Origin: Raphanus sativus
Taxonomy: Eukaryota > Streptophyta > Magnoliopsida > Brassicales > Brassicaceae
Assembly (NCBI RefSeq): GCF_000801105.2
Contig: NC_079518.1
Coordinates: 16,348,800 to 16,412,799, forward strand
Direction: 5' to 3'
DNA: 64,000 nucleotides
Positions 35,108 to 46,946 of this stretch are shown piece after piece. Within the stretch, counting starts at the first letter, position 1, and each line of letters opens with the position of its first letter. The notes below the pieces were generated by a model, which saw nothing but the letters and a program-made list of their open reading frames with translations, searched no databases and was not told where the DNA came from. The translations under genes and the position numbers were made by a program.

Positions 35108-36240
35108 TGAACCCTAAATTCTATCAAGTTATTAGATAGTAACTAAACACAAATATGTCAAATTAAAAAAAAATTGATAAGATTTCAAAATTTTACCCTA
35201 AAAATACAAACAATACTACAACACATGTTACTAAACCCTAAACCAAAGACTATCATGACTTAATCTACATTCACTTATCTATGTTAAAAATAGTTCAATC
35301 CTAATAAAACTAAATTTACATCATTTAGAAATGTTTATTACTACATGATTTCAATTTTTCCATCATCAAAATTTTTTTTATAAGAATTTTAAATTATTTT
35401 AAAGATCTGCTGTATGAGAGGGTTATAATGGTTTCCATGAAAAAACTTCTTGTGGAAAATTTATGGAAGACTTTAATTTAAGCGGAAAACCTAAATTCTT
35501 ATAAAAAAATTAGGCAGAAATCCTAAATTTTACTAAAATTTAGGCGGAATGTGCGAGAAGACTTCTTTTTAAATCTTCTGTGAGTCTTCCAGACCTTAAA
35601 GTCAAATAACTATGCAAAAAATATTTTCTTAAACTAAAATAAACTTAGAAAATGTTTAAATCAAGTTATTTGATAGTTACTAAACATATATAGGTCAATT
35701 TGAAAACAAGAAAAAATGAAGATAATATTTCAGAATCTAGCCTTAAAGATACCAACAATACTATAACCTCTGTTACCAAACTCTAAACCAATGATTCATG
35801 AACCAATCTACATATTCTAAATAAACTGAATTTACATCACTGAAAATCGTTTATTATTACATTATTTCTATTTTTTACCCATCAAATTTTTTTTGTAAAA
35901 AATTAAATTATTTTTAACATATACTGAACGAAAAGACTTACAAAGAGGGTTATTGTAATTTCATTAGGCTTAGATTGTTTCTCAAGAGCTTGTTCTAATT
36001 TTCTTGATGCTATTTGTCATATCAATTATGTCTTTGATAGATAATATTAAATAAAAGTACATTTGGACAAAAAAAAATTGACCCCATCTCCTCAACCTGT
36101 CTACGCCAGTGCACTTGCCATACCTCTTCCCCACCAAGGTCCGCCCTCTATAACGATATTATTTAATGCTGGCCATTCATTCTTCTTTAAAGTGTTATTA
36201 ACTATCAAAATTTAGCTGAATTCTAAAAAGAATTGATCAA
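35108..36240. other. Resumed motif-repeat region with 540-bp tandem copies
   Basis: TCAAGTTATTAGATAGTAAC at about 35128 and the following sequence recur, diverged, from about 35660. AGGGTTATAATGGTTTCCAT near 35425 recurs as AGGGTTATTGTAATTTCATT near 35945. No gene seen. Confidence 0.5.
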
Positions 36241-36251
36241 CTGCGCTAATA

Positions 36252-36261
36252 TAATATATAA
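36252..36261 (+). promoter_or_regulatory. TATA box of NIP3;1
   Basis: ATATATAAAG lies about 105 bp before the NIP3;1 start codon, the only good TATA match in the proximal region. Confidence 0.5.
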
Positions 36262-36322
36262 AGTCAACTTTCTATTTGCTTATAAGCGAGTACAAACTAG
36301 GGTTGACTATTTGAGTTTTCAG

Positions 36323-36337
36323 ATGAACAAACTATAA
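36323..36337 (+). promoter_or_regulatory. Minimal upstream ORF in the NIP3;1 leader
   Basis: ATG AAC AAA CTA TAA encodes only four residues and ends 27 nt before the NIP3;1 ATG. It is inside the leader if transcription starts about 30 bp after the TATA box. Whether it limits translation is unknown. Confidence 0.5.
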
Positions 36338-36364
36338 ACATTTTTGGAGAAAAAGTTTTCATTA

Positions 36365-38247
36365 ATGGCTGATATTTCTGATACTTCCCCACAAACACAA
36401 ACTGCCACCTCCTTCGACATCGAAGAAGGTGGATCAGGAGGTGATTTAGGATCATCGGGGTTTTCCCGTCCTCTTCTATCCGTATCATTCGTTCAAAAGG
36501 TAATGATATTAGTTACTAGTTCACATATTTATTTCATATTTTTCTAACGTTACGGATACATATTGATATTAATTAGTCTGATTCAATATTAGCATATGCC
36601 TGTTCAATTTCGACGTTGGTTTGAGTTTTTGGCCTTAATTTTTCAAATTTATGAAGTATAATAACCAAACCGAATTAGCATCTAATATTGGATCGGTCTT
36701 GCATAGTTTTGTTTCTATGACAAACAAAGAATAACTTAGTTTTAAAAAAAAAACTTAGTTTTTTACCCAGGAAAACTTAGTTTAATAGATTAGTTTTCTT
36801 ACAGATTTTTTAAGGCAGTTGTATTGATTATGACGTTGGAGCTTAAAAAAATATCTATCTGAATCTCTTTCCTTTAATTGATCGGAATATGTTGATTAAT
36901 TAAAAGTTTGAATTAGTTTCTTAAAAATATTTAATAACATAGGTTCAGCTGAAATCATATTGTAATCGTATGTTCTAGTTGCTTGGGGAGTTCGTGGGGA
37001 CATTCTCTCTCATATTTGCCGGTTGCGCGGCTATTGTGGTAAATGATACGTACGGTAAAGTGGTGACACTTCCTGGTATAGCTTTGGTATGGGGACTAAC
37101 CGTAATGGTTATGATCTACTCAATTGGTCATGTATCCGGTGCACATTTCAATCCTGCTGTTTCCATTGCATTTGCCTCTTCGAGAAAGTTCCCATTTAAA
37201 CAGGTAACCACATATACTAATATCAACTAATTCAGTTATTATTTCTTGTAGTGTTACAGTTGTACCCATTCACCAAATTGTATAGAGTTTTGTATGACAC
37301 GCGGATTACATCATCCATTATGTGATAACATTTTATCCACCCATTTGATGATCTTGCAATATCAATAACTAAAATCCAAAGGAAAAGTCTCCTCGCAAAT
37401 TTATAATCAAATCAGCTGATCTCATATAGTCATATTCCACTCCTCAATTTTCTCTTTCATTTCCATAAATATTGTAGTACTAACCTAAGCCATAAACTCT
37501 ATGTATAATGAAGTCTTGATTGATCTCTTTATATAGGTTCCGGGGTATATAGCTGCACAAGTTCTCGGCTCAACTTTAGCTTCTGAGGCTCTACGACTTG
37601 TGTTCCAGCTGGAGAACAACGTTTGTAGCCTCAAAGGCGATGTTTATGTGGGAACATACCCGTCAAGTTCCAACATGGCGTCATTTGTTATGGAGTTCAT
37701 CACTACTTTCAACTTAATGTTCGTTATCTCGGCTGTAGCTACTGATAAACGAGCCAATGGATCATTCGCAGGCATTGCTATTGGCGCGACAGTTGTACTC
37801 GACATCCTGTTCTGCGGGTTATTAATCCAACCATTATAATATTGTTTACAAAGTTATTATGTTTGGTTCATAATAATGTGCAGTAAAGTTCTCTGTTTAT
37901 GTAAATTGATTAGGCCAATCTCCGGAGCATCAATGAATCCAGCAAGAAGCTTAGGGCCTGCACTTATATGGGGATGTTATAAGGATTTATGGTTATACAT
38001 TGTTTCACCGGTTATTGGAGCATTGGCAGGTGCATGGACTTATGATATGTTACGGTCTACAAACAAATCATATGGTGAGATAATACGTCCAAATTGCAAT
38101 AAAGTTTCTTCAAGAGAGCGCCAAGAAGCATCTGAAGACGAGATTTGTGTTCTTCAAGTGGTCAACCAAGCTAACCGGAAAGAATTCATATGTTCATCGC
38201 CCACTGATATCAACGACAAAAGAAATGTCACATGCAAGTTGCCGTAA
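36365..38247 (+). CDS. NIP3;1: Aquaporin NIP3;1
   Basis: Four exons (36365-36499, 36979-37203, 37537-37817, 37914-38247) join at GT-AG sites to 324 codons, the size of Arabidopsis NIP3;1. Residues run MADISDTSPQTQT, LLGEFVGTFSLIFAGCAAIV, SGAHFNPAVSIAFASS, TYPSSSNMASFVMEFITTF and SGASMNPARSLGPALIWG, with the tail EICVLQVV and TCKLP. Both NPA boxes are intact. The selectivity filter reads W (GIALVWG), I (GIAIGAT), A (SGASMNPAR) and R, which puts it in NIP subgroup I. Such channels sit in plasma or ER membranes and pass small uncharged solutes; the Arabidopsis protein has been linked to arsenite uptake (from memory). Six membrane spans can be traced. No lesion was seen. The uORF at 36323 may modulate translation. 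Confidence 0.95.
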
Positions 38248-38397
38248 GATTATTCACAACATGAATCTGTCGTGCTCTATACTTTCAAAACTTTCACACA
38301 CAAAAAAGCTTTGTTGACAAAAAGAATTTCAAAATCTGTTAAATATTTTCTATAAATACAGAGGTTAAAAATAAGGATTGTACTTTGTAAAATATTT

Positions 38398-39136
38398 TGT
38401 AACATCCCGAGTTGTGATATGTGAAAAAGCTTAAGAGAATTGATTTGGCTACCTATGTCATCAAAGTTGACTTACATTTTCCATCACACATCCGTTTAGA
38501 ACTCCAGATTTAAGTGTGCTTGGACTCGAGTAGTGAAAAGATCGGTGACCTAAGTGCAAAGCACGGGAAAAGGTCGGGTGGTGATTGCAGGGTCCGTAAT
38601 CAATGATTTCGAGCCTTGAAAAATTAACGGACCGACCATCAGATGGGATGAGGCCCACGGGCCGAGAGAGCGGGCGTGGGTGGCCCATTAGCCGTGGGCG
38701 GTCGGGGCGTTACAAGTGGTATCAAAGCTGATTAGTCGTCTCAATTCTGACCTGAGAGGCGTCTTGAGACATGTCGTGGGCCGCAACGAGGATGTTGCGT
38801 TCTTTGAGAGGGGGTGAATTGTAACATCCCGAGTTGTGATATGTGAAAAAGCTTAAGAGAATTATTTTGGCTACCTATGTCATCAAAGTTGACTTACCTA
38901 TTCCGTCACATATCTGTTTAGAACTCCAGAGTTAAGCGTGCTTGGGCGGGAGTAGTGAAATGATGGGTGACCTATCGGGAAGTGATCTGTGGTACCATGT
39001 AAGTGAGGCCAAAGCACGGGTGGTGATTGTAGGATCAATAAACAATGATTTCGAATTTTGGAAAATTAACAGACTGACCGTCGGATGGGATGGGGCCCAC
39101 GGACCGAAAGAGCGGGTGTAGGCGGTCGGGCGTTAC
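38398..39136 (+). mobile_element. Complete Cassandra element (TRIM with 5S-like LTRs)
   Basis: The LTRs 38398-38714 and 38820-39136 both start TGTAACATCCCGAG and end GCGTTACA. TATTT flanks both sides (38393-38397, 39137-39141), a perfect 5-bp target duplication. The interior is only 105 bp: a tRNA-Met primer site, TGGTATCAAAGC, and a polypurine tract, GAGAGGGGGTGAAT. The second LTR carries AACTCCAGAGTTAAGCG, CTTGGGCGGGAGTAG and GATGGGTGACC in the order of a 5S rRNA gene. These are the defining marks of Cassandra. Confidence 0.95.
38902..38990 (+). repeat. 5S rRNA-derived segment in the Cassandra 3' LTR
   Basis: The order CATATCTGTTTAGAACTCC, GTTAAGCGTGCTTGGGCG, GATGGGTGACCTATCGGGAA follows plant 5S rRNA from the mid-gene to the C box, including the internal pol III promoter. 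It is not a 5S gene: both gene ends are missing. The upstream LTR has lost the part after GGTGACCTA. Confidence 0.9.
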
Positions 39137-39141
39137 ATATT

Positions 39142-39752
39142 TATTCCGAAATATCACTAGAACAACATTAACATTAGTACCCAACAAAACTGAGTATATA
39201 TAACACTAAAACTTAGGATACCATGAAAAAGTCCATAAATTAGTCTATGTTACTGTTCAAATCCCCTTATTATTAAAAGGGAAGCAATATAAAAGAGAAA
39301 CCTTAAAAATGTAATATATTTACAATGGTGCCATTATAGCGACGTGTCACATAGCTAGCCACTCTCAGACAGACTTTGGAATAACCCATGCCTAGCTAAG
39401 CTAATTACTATTATTGCCATTGGACTCACCTGAAACATTTATTCGCATGTTCCTTATATATAACATATTAAACATGGTTTTAAATAACACAGTATGAAAC
39501 ATGGGTTGAAAAAAATAACAGATACATCCGACACCAAGTTCCTACTTATATATAACATATAAAATATGGTTTTAAATAACATAGTGTAAAACGTGGTTTG
39601 TAATCTACTCTACCTCATGTTGTTTTTTTTTTGTAAAAAAGATATCATCTTAAACGAAAGTCACATATGATATGTTAATATATTGTCACGTAGTATTTTG
39701 ACAAATCAATAATATTTGAATATTACGTATATTAATTGTATATTTGTTCATT
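39142..39752. other. AT-rich spacer with possible Helitron 5' end
   Basis: TCCCCTTATTATTAAAAGGG at about 39261 resembles plant Helitron 5' ends (TC followed by an A/T-rich TATTATTAAAA), but no matching 3' end was found. A 90-bp block with ATGGTTTTAAATAACA occurs at about 39455 and 39546. No gene. Confidence 0.35.
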
Positions 39753-40433
39753 ACGTAAATTCAATATTTATAAATATAAATCTCTGAATTCCATAGTATT
39801 TTGACCTATCAACAATGTTTACATTATAATTATGGTCAAGTTCAAAAATAAAATAATTCCAAAGTAATTTTTTTTGCATTCTAATTTTTATGATGATATT
39901 AATTAATATAAATAATATTGTACGCAGTTTTGACGATAATTGATATTGATTTGATATAAACGCAAAATTACGCAGATATGGCTGTTTGGTCAAGTCAGCC
40001 GTAGATTATCAATCACGATAATCTTTATGCACAAGTTAGCAATTTTCTCGCTAATTGATATTGATTTGATATACCATTACTCTTATTAATCGAAAAATTA
40101 TCGGTCAAGGCAAAGTAAGCAGATATGGCAAAAAACTGATTTATTGGTCAATCACATTAAAACATTTCTCTTTAATTGAAATTGCCTGTTTAATGCTATA
40201 TGAAGCTGCTTTACTATATATAAATATATATCTGTGGTTGAGATCCGACTAAATTCACTCATTTTCAACATTTTCTTATATTTTAACGTTGTATTTTGTG
40301 TTTTACAGTTCTGGAAAATTAATTGAGAAGTAGATAATGTATAGTACTTATTTTAAAATATACAAATCTGTAGCTTATATTAACTGTAAAGTTGTCTAAT
40401 GTTTTTTGTTTTTTTGACAAGGTAGATTCAAGA

Positions 40434-40517
40434 ATGTGTCTAACATTGATGGGTTTTCAAAAAACATTTTTGAACCTGATGAGGTTCCTGAAACTTGATG
40501 CTTTCAGAAAGAAGTAA
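40434..40517 (+). CDS. Small ORF, 27 codons, unit 1 of the tandem duplication
   Basis: The frame ATG TGT CTA ... AAG AAG TAA encodes MCLTLMGFQK, TFLNLMRFLKLD, AFRKK. The ORF lies about 200 bp downstream of a TATA-like motif. It is open in both copies, but the copies are too alike for that to prove selection. It is hydrophobic with a basic tail and matches no peptide family I know. It may well be chance. Confidence 0.2.
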   Translation: MCLTLMGFQKTFLNLMRFLKLDAFRKK

Positions 40518-41238
40518 TACATTTTGGTTAATTTACTCAGTTTGTTAATTACATACGTAAATTCAATATTTATAAATATAAATCTCTGAATTCCATAGTA
40601 TTTTGACCTATCAACAATGTTTACATTATAATTATGGTCAAGTTTCAAAAATAAAATAATTCCAAAGTAATTTTTTGCATTCTAATTTTTATGATGATAT
40701 TAATTAATATAAAATAATATTGTTACGCAGTTTTGACGATAATTGATATTGATTTGATATAAACGCAAATTACGCAGATATGGCTGTTGGGTCAAGTCAG
40801 CCGTAGATTATCAATCACGATAATCTTTATGCACAAGTTAGCAATTTTCTCGCTAATTGATATTGATTTGATATACCATTACTCTTATTAATCGAAAATT
40901 ATCGGTCAAGGCAAAGTAAGCAGATATGGCAAAAAACTGATTTACTGGTCAATCACATTAAAACATTTCTCTTTAATTGAAATTACCTGTTAATGCTATA
41001 TGAAGCTGCTTTACTATATATATATATACATATGTGGTTGAGATCCGACTAAATTCACTCAATTTTCAACATTTTCTTATATTTTAACGTTGTATTTTGT
41101 GTTTTACAGTTCTGGAAAATTAATTGAGAAGTAGATAATGTATAGTACTTATTTTTAAATATATACAAATCCATAGCTTATATTAACTGTAAAGTTGTCT
41201 AATGTTTTTTGTTTTTTTTTGACAAGGTGGATTCAAGA

Positions 41239-41322
41239 ATGTGTCTAACATTGATGGGTTTTCAAAAACATTTTTTGAACCTGACGAGGTTCCTGAAACT
41301 TGATGCTTTCAGAAAGAAGTAA
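41239..41322 (+). CDS. Small ORF, 27 codons, unit 2 of the tandem duplication
   Basis: Same frame and length as the ORF at 40434, with Thr11 changed to His and Met16 to Thr. The His change comes from a shift between neighbouring A and T runs that keeps the total length. Otherwise as for unit 1. Confidence 0.2.
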   Translation: MCLTLMGFQKHFLNLTRFLKLDAFRKK

Positions 41323-41620
41323 TACATTTTGGTTAATTTACTCAGTTTGTTAATTACATATGTCTCTATATATATATATATATTATATATATATATATGC
41401 TGATGACTTTGTTTTTACTCTTAATAGGATTGCAGATTATAAGTTCTAAGTACACCAATTGGCGAATCTATGGTATTTTCCTATTTTTGGAGTTGTTTTC
41501 TTTACTTTGTTGCTTTCTCAGTTTTAAATTCTATTGCCTAAGTTTTATTGCGTCTCTTTTCAGTTTAAATTTATATTATGAAATCAATAATTATATTGGC
41601 TATGTTTCTTTTAACATATA

Positions 41621-43810
41621 CTAGATTTTGACCCGCACGCCCGTGCGGGTGTATATTTTTATAAAATATGCTGTTTTTTATGTCAATAATAGAGTTGGGA
41701 AAAAAATCAGAATCTTAAAAATCGAACCGAGCCCGATCCAAAAAGAAGCATCAAACCCGAACCGAAATCGATTAAATTTTAAAATTTTGGTATTTAGAAA
41801 ACTGAAACCAAATCCATCGACCAAAGTATTTCGGATATCGAAATGTATTTGAAATAGATTTATATACTTATATATATTATTTTTGTAGAATTAATGTATA
41901 TAAAAACATTCCGAATATATAAGGTACTTTTAAGTTGGTTTAAATAATTGAAAATATATATAAATAGTCAAATGTAAATATCTAAAATAGTCAAAGTATA
42001 TTTAAAACACCAAAAATAATTAAAATAATTATTGATTCTCTATCCACATATTTAAATCAAACCAATTTATATGTTAACTTCAGGTATTTTGATATATGTT
42101 ATTCTAATTTATATGTAATATATTATTTTTGTTTATATATTTTGAGAAATCTAAAGTAGATAATGAATTTTAAAAATAATTTAAATGGATTATCCATACC
42201 CGAACAAACCCGCAAATATCTAAATCGAATCCGAACCAAAATTTAGAAATATTCGAATGTAAACTGAATTCTTTGACTCCAGATATCCGAAATCGAAATA
42301 GACCCAAATCGAACCCAAATGGGTACCTGAACACTGACCCCTAATTCAAAATCTATTTTTTTCTTTAAAAACACAACAAATATATAATTAATAGTATTTT
42401 ACTATCATATAAACAATTACATATATTATATTTTTAAAATTTAATGTGAAATATAAAAATTATAATTTAAGTTATATAAAATTTGACTTTGAATTGTATT
42501 TTTCTTATATATGTTAGAACATTTTTGTTATGAATTCTATGTTCAAATTTATATTAGGCGTAATGCGAGCGGCTAATAGGAAAATATTTTTTACAGTTTT
42601 TATTTAATATACAAAATATATACATTTGTTTAAGTGATTTTCTTATTTTCAGTACATATAATTGTATAGTAAGTGTTTAATTAAAGAGACAAAGAAACAG
42701 TAATGTTGTGTTAGTATGTGGTCTCTCGTATTAACTCCATGTGTTCAAACCACTAAAGGTTGGAATATTATGATTTTTTTGTCAGCTTAATAGTTAGATT
42801 TATGTGGAGTCAATCATGCAAAAAATCTAGATTGTAGGAATATAGCTGAAAATATTCTTTTTTTTGTTAACAACTGAGAGATATGGAAATATAAATTAGA
42901 TATGGAAGTATTCCGCAACTGGTTTGTTAAGTAGATTTCGTTAACTATTTTACGTATGTATCTAGATTTATTGTTTCAAACTCAAGTACATATTAAAATG
43001 GTTGTATAATTAAACCGGTTTAATAATCATACACAGTAGAAAAAAAAAACCAAAATTATTTTCTCGTAATTCTTGTTTAAAAAAAACCATACACTGTCTG
43101 CTAATTCTTAAAATATTCTGAAAACAAAAGCAATTAAACTGTGTATTAAACAGAAGCAATTAAACTGTGTATAAACATCTTTTGAACTCTGAAAACTATA
43201 TTCAAAACAGGATTAATAATCAGTATTCGATGCGTTAAATCTTGAATTTAGGGGATTTTGTTATGGAGTTTTTGATCAAGCAATATTTTTGTTGCTGTAC
43301 TTTGATGGTCATTGAGATCTCTCTGTTACATCGTACATATTGTTTTCTTCTCTTCCACTGGGGTGTTATTAAATGGATTGTTTTATATAAAACTTGGGGG
43401 TTGCAGAGCCAAAGCTTAATGGTTGAGAAGGTTAATAAGAGAATATTTTGTTCTTTAATTTATAATCTAGAAAGGAGTAAATAAACTTTTTGTCCTTCAA
43501 AGATAAATCACTTATGTTCTTTGGGTAAAGGTAGAGAAGAAATTAGAAAAAAAAAACGTTGGGAAGATGCCATTATATTTTGTGGTCTGTTTCCAAATAT
43601 ATAAAAGTGTGTAGAATTGGGTTTCTTTTGTCGACAAAAAAAAAAAAAAAGTGTTAGAATTGGTTAAGGGAAGAGGTGAAAAGTGGTTAATGCTTAAATG
43701 AATTCGGGTTTGGTAATGGTAAATAACGGTTTTTCCAGTGGCATTCTCTTGTAATTATTGAGGAAAATTTAGGGTGAAATTTATATGTACTTCAGTTTTA
43801 ATAGTATAGA
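41621..43810 (-). mobile_element. Helitron, 2190 bp, CCCGCACGGGCGTGCGGG family
   Basis: On the minus strand it starts TCTATACTATTAAAACTGAA after A and ends with the strong hairpin CCGCACGGGCGTGCGG followed by GTCAAAATCTAG and T. The first 800 bp from the 3' end match the Helitron at 62181. The open frame at 43242-43484 is not recognisable. No Rep/helicase, so non-autonomous. Confidence 0.85.
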
Positions 43811-44684
43811 TTGGTAGCTTAACTTCTAATCAAAGAAACTAGGATCAGAAAGAAAAAATTAGAAAACTGATCTTGGTCTATGAAAAGAACTTCATCCACT
43901 GCACTTGTGTTAGACCATCATTCTGGAACTCTAATTCCCTTCCTTTTGGTTTAATAACTTATCCATTTACAAAAAAAAGCACCAACAATCCCCAGATTTT
44001 ATTATTTAGCTATCTACATGTATTCAGATCAATAATCACAAATTCAGAGAAGAAAGAAATTACGCAAGGAGAATAAACAAGAGAAGAGTTTTTATGTGCT
44101 TACCTTAAGCATCATAGACGGTAAACATCCAAATTTGCTCTACAAATCTTCTTACACTCAATCTCAGCTTGAAAATCTAACCAAAATAATCAATGATTGC
44201 GGTAGGTGTTAGAGATTGAACACATTTATAATAAAAGAGACTCAAAACAGAAACCATCTCAATTCTCAAAGAATCAGAAACAAAAAAAAAAATGAAAACA
44301 GAAAACACACCAGTGTGTTTTGTAAATTAGACATTCTTCAATTGTACGGATTTAGCCATTCTGTTGAGCCCTATCCCTTAATTTTTTTTCTAATTTTCTT
44401 CTATGAATGTTTGATAATTTATGGACTATTTCGAGTAGAACACGATAAATCGTTCAACATCTCCTCTTTATTTTACTAATGAAAGGTGAATATGTTCGAA
44501 TGAACCCCAACCAAAATGAAAACCGACTACGGCTTCACTGGTTTCAAATACCAATTTTAAACATTCTCAGGAAATATGTTTTATTAAATGAACCCAACCC
44601 CATACTAATATGATTTCAAAATTGAAACACCCACAAATTTTCAATCAAAAGACAAAATATTATATATATATATATATATATATT

Positions 44685-44716
<32 letters not shown>

Positions 44717-44764
44717 ATTTGTAATTCACGTTTAATTTTATGTGATTTTAAATGTTTAATTTTA
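43811..44764. other. AT-rich stretch, possibly the body of a second Helitron
   Basis: No gene is recognised. A palindromic (TA)n run is at about 44660-44714. The sequence ends in the plus-strand Helitron 3' terminus at 44799, but its 5' end was not found. Confidence 0.35.
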
Positions 44765-44799
44765 CTTTCACCCCGCGCAAGGCGTGGATCATACTCTAG
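44765..44799 (+). mobile_element. Helitron 3' terminus
   Basis: CCCCGCGCAAGGCGTGG can fold (one G-T pair) and is followed by ATCATACTCTAG and T, the Helitron CTAG|T end. Confidence 0.6.
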
Positions 44800-45463
44800 T
44801 CTAATCTTAAATGGTGAACCCTATTTTTAAAGCAAAGTTTAAAAATTAGAAAACCTATTATGAACCGAGTTTGAGTTCTATAAAGTGATGTGATCAAATT
44901 TCAAGCACTAAAATAAATCGCAAGTACGCAAGCAATATGCATTGATATTTGAGGTTTAAATCCACAAAATTAATGCTACGATTTTGGGAGAGTAGAATTT
45001 AAGACTTAAAAGATGATTTTGTTATTTTCAATTCTCGTGAAAGTAAAAGCAGAAAGTAAATAAGACTAAACTTTTTTTTAAAGCATTAGGCAATGGTAAT
45101 TTCATGAAACACAGATCATGGAACAACTACTAGATATGGAATGTTTTAAGTACCACTCTCGAATTTAGACAATTTTATTAGATTAACATTCTCCTGAAAT
45201 GCTAATTCCTATGTATTTAGAAAATAAAGACTAACTTTCGCTGAATTCTGATTCTAAACATTCAATACAATCAAATTTGACGTATACCTGAAACATCTCA
45301 ATAAATTACTAAAAAACCTCTAAAACACATACTTTAATTCAATAAAAAAAACTAAAAACAAATGTTAGAAACATATTATAAGTTTAAATAATAAGTGGAA
45401 AACTTAAAACATATTATAAAGTTTAAATAATAAGTGGAAACTAAACGACAACATTTTTGCAAA
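44800..45463. other. AT-rich intergenic stretch
   Basis: No gene. ACATATTATAA(A)GTTTAAATAATAAGTGGAAA is present twice near 45370 and 45410. Confidence 0.5.
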
Positions 45464-46435
<972 letters not shown>

Positions 46436-46440
46436 AGATC

Positions 46441-46941
46441 TGTTAGGAGATGGATATACATACCTCCACAAGGCCCACAAGAGAACGGTCTGGCACGTCA
46501 AACCCCATGATATAAGCTCGACTCGACTAGTCACAAGGCAGCGCATCAAACTCGGCTCAGGACTGCTTTTGGCCGGCTTATGTGAGAGACTAAAAGCATC
46601 CAACTCAGCGGCTCCCTGCGTGCCCAACGAGCTAAAGCTCATTTAGAGTAAGATGGACCTAGGGTTAAAGAGAGGTGCATACTAGCTATATAAGAGAAGA
46701 AGGGAAGGGATCGAAACACTCACACACACACACCTGGTGGCTAGAATTAGGGTTTACTCACTTTGTATTCTTGCGACTTGTACTTTCCCCGGCTAGCTCC
46801 CTGAGCACTGCTTGATTTCATCGTTTATTTCCTTATTTGTAATCGACAAAAGACTTTTCCGATCTAATAGTGTCTTCAAACTAATTTTTACGACGATTTT
46901 CGTCTCCCTACCTGGAATCCGACCAAACTCGAATTCAAACA
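46441..46941 (+). mobile_element. Solo LTR, 501 bp, AGATC target duplication
   Basis: It starts TGTTAGGAGATGG, ends GAATTCAAACA, and is flanked by AGATC on both sides (46436-46440, 46942-46946). A TATA box (CTATATAAG, 46686) and CA-rich start region sit near the middle. No primer site or polypurine tract adjoins, so it is a recombination product of a full element. Confidence 0.85.
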
Positions 46942-46946
46942 AGATC

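Larger units (their letters stand above)
39753..41359. repeat. Head-to-tail tandem duplication, 802-bp unit
   Basis: 39753-40554 and 40555-41359 align along their whole length with few differences, starting ACGTAAATTCAATATT and ending TTTGTTAATTACATA. Each unit has two copies of AATTGATATTGATTTGATAT, a TATA-like ACTATATATA followed by TGTGGTTGAGATCCGAC, and a small ORF near its end. Confidence 0.9.

Noticed and set aside
34529..35110. 193-codon open frame, the longest in the window
   Set aside because: It lies in an LTR-like segment, overlaps frames on the other strand and has no protein family features.
38902..38990. A 5S rRNA gene
   Set aside because: Only the mid and 3' promoter part is present, inside a Cassandra LTR with target duplications.
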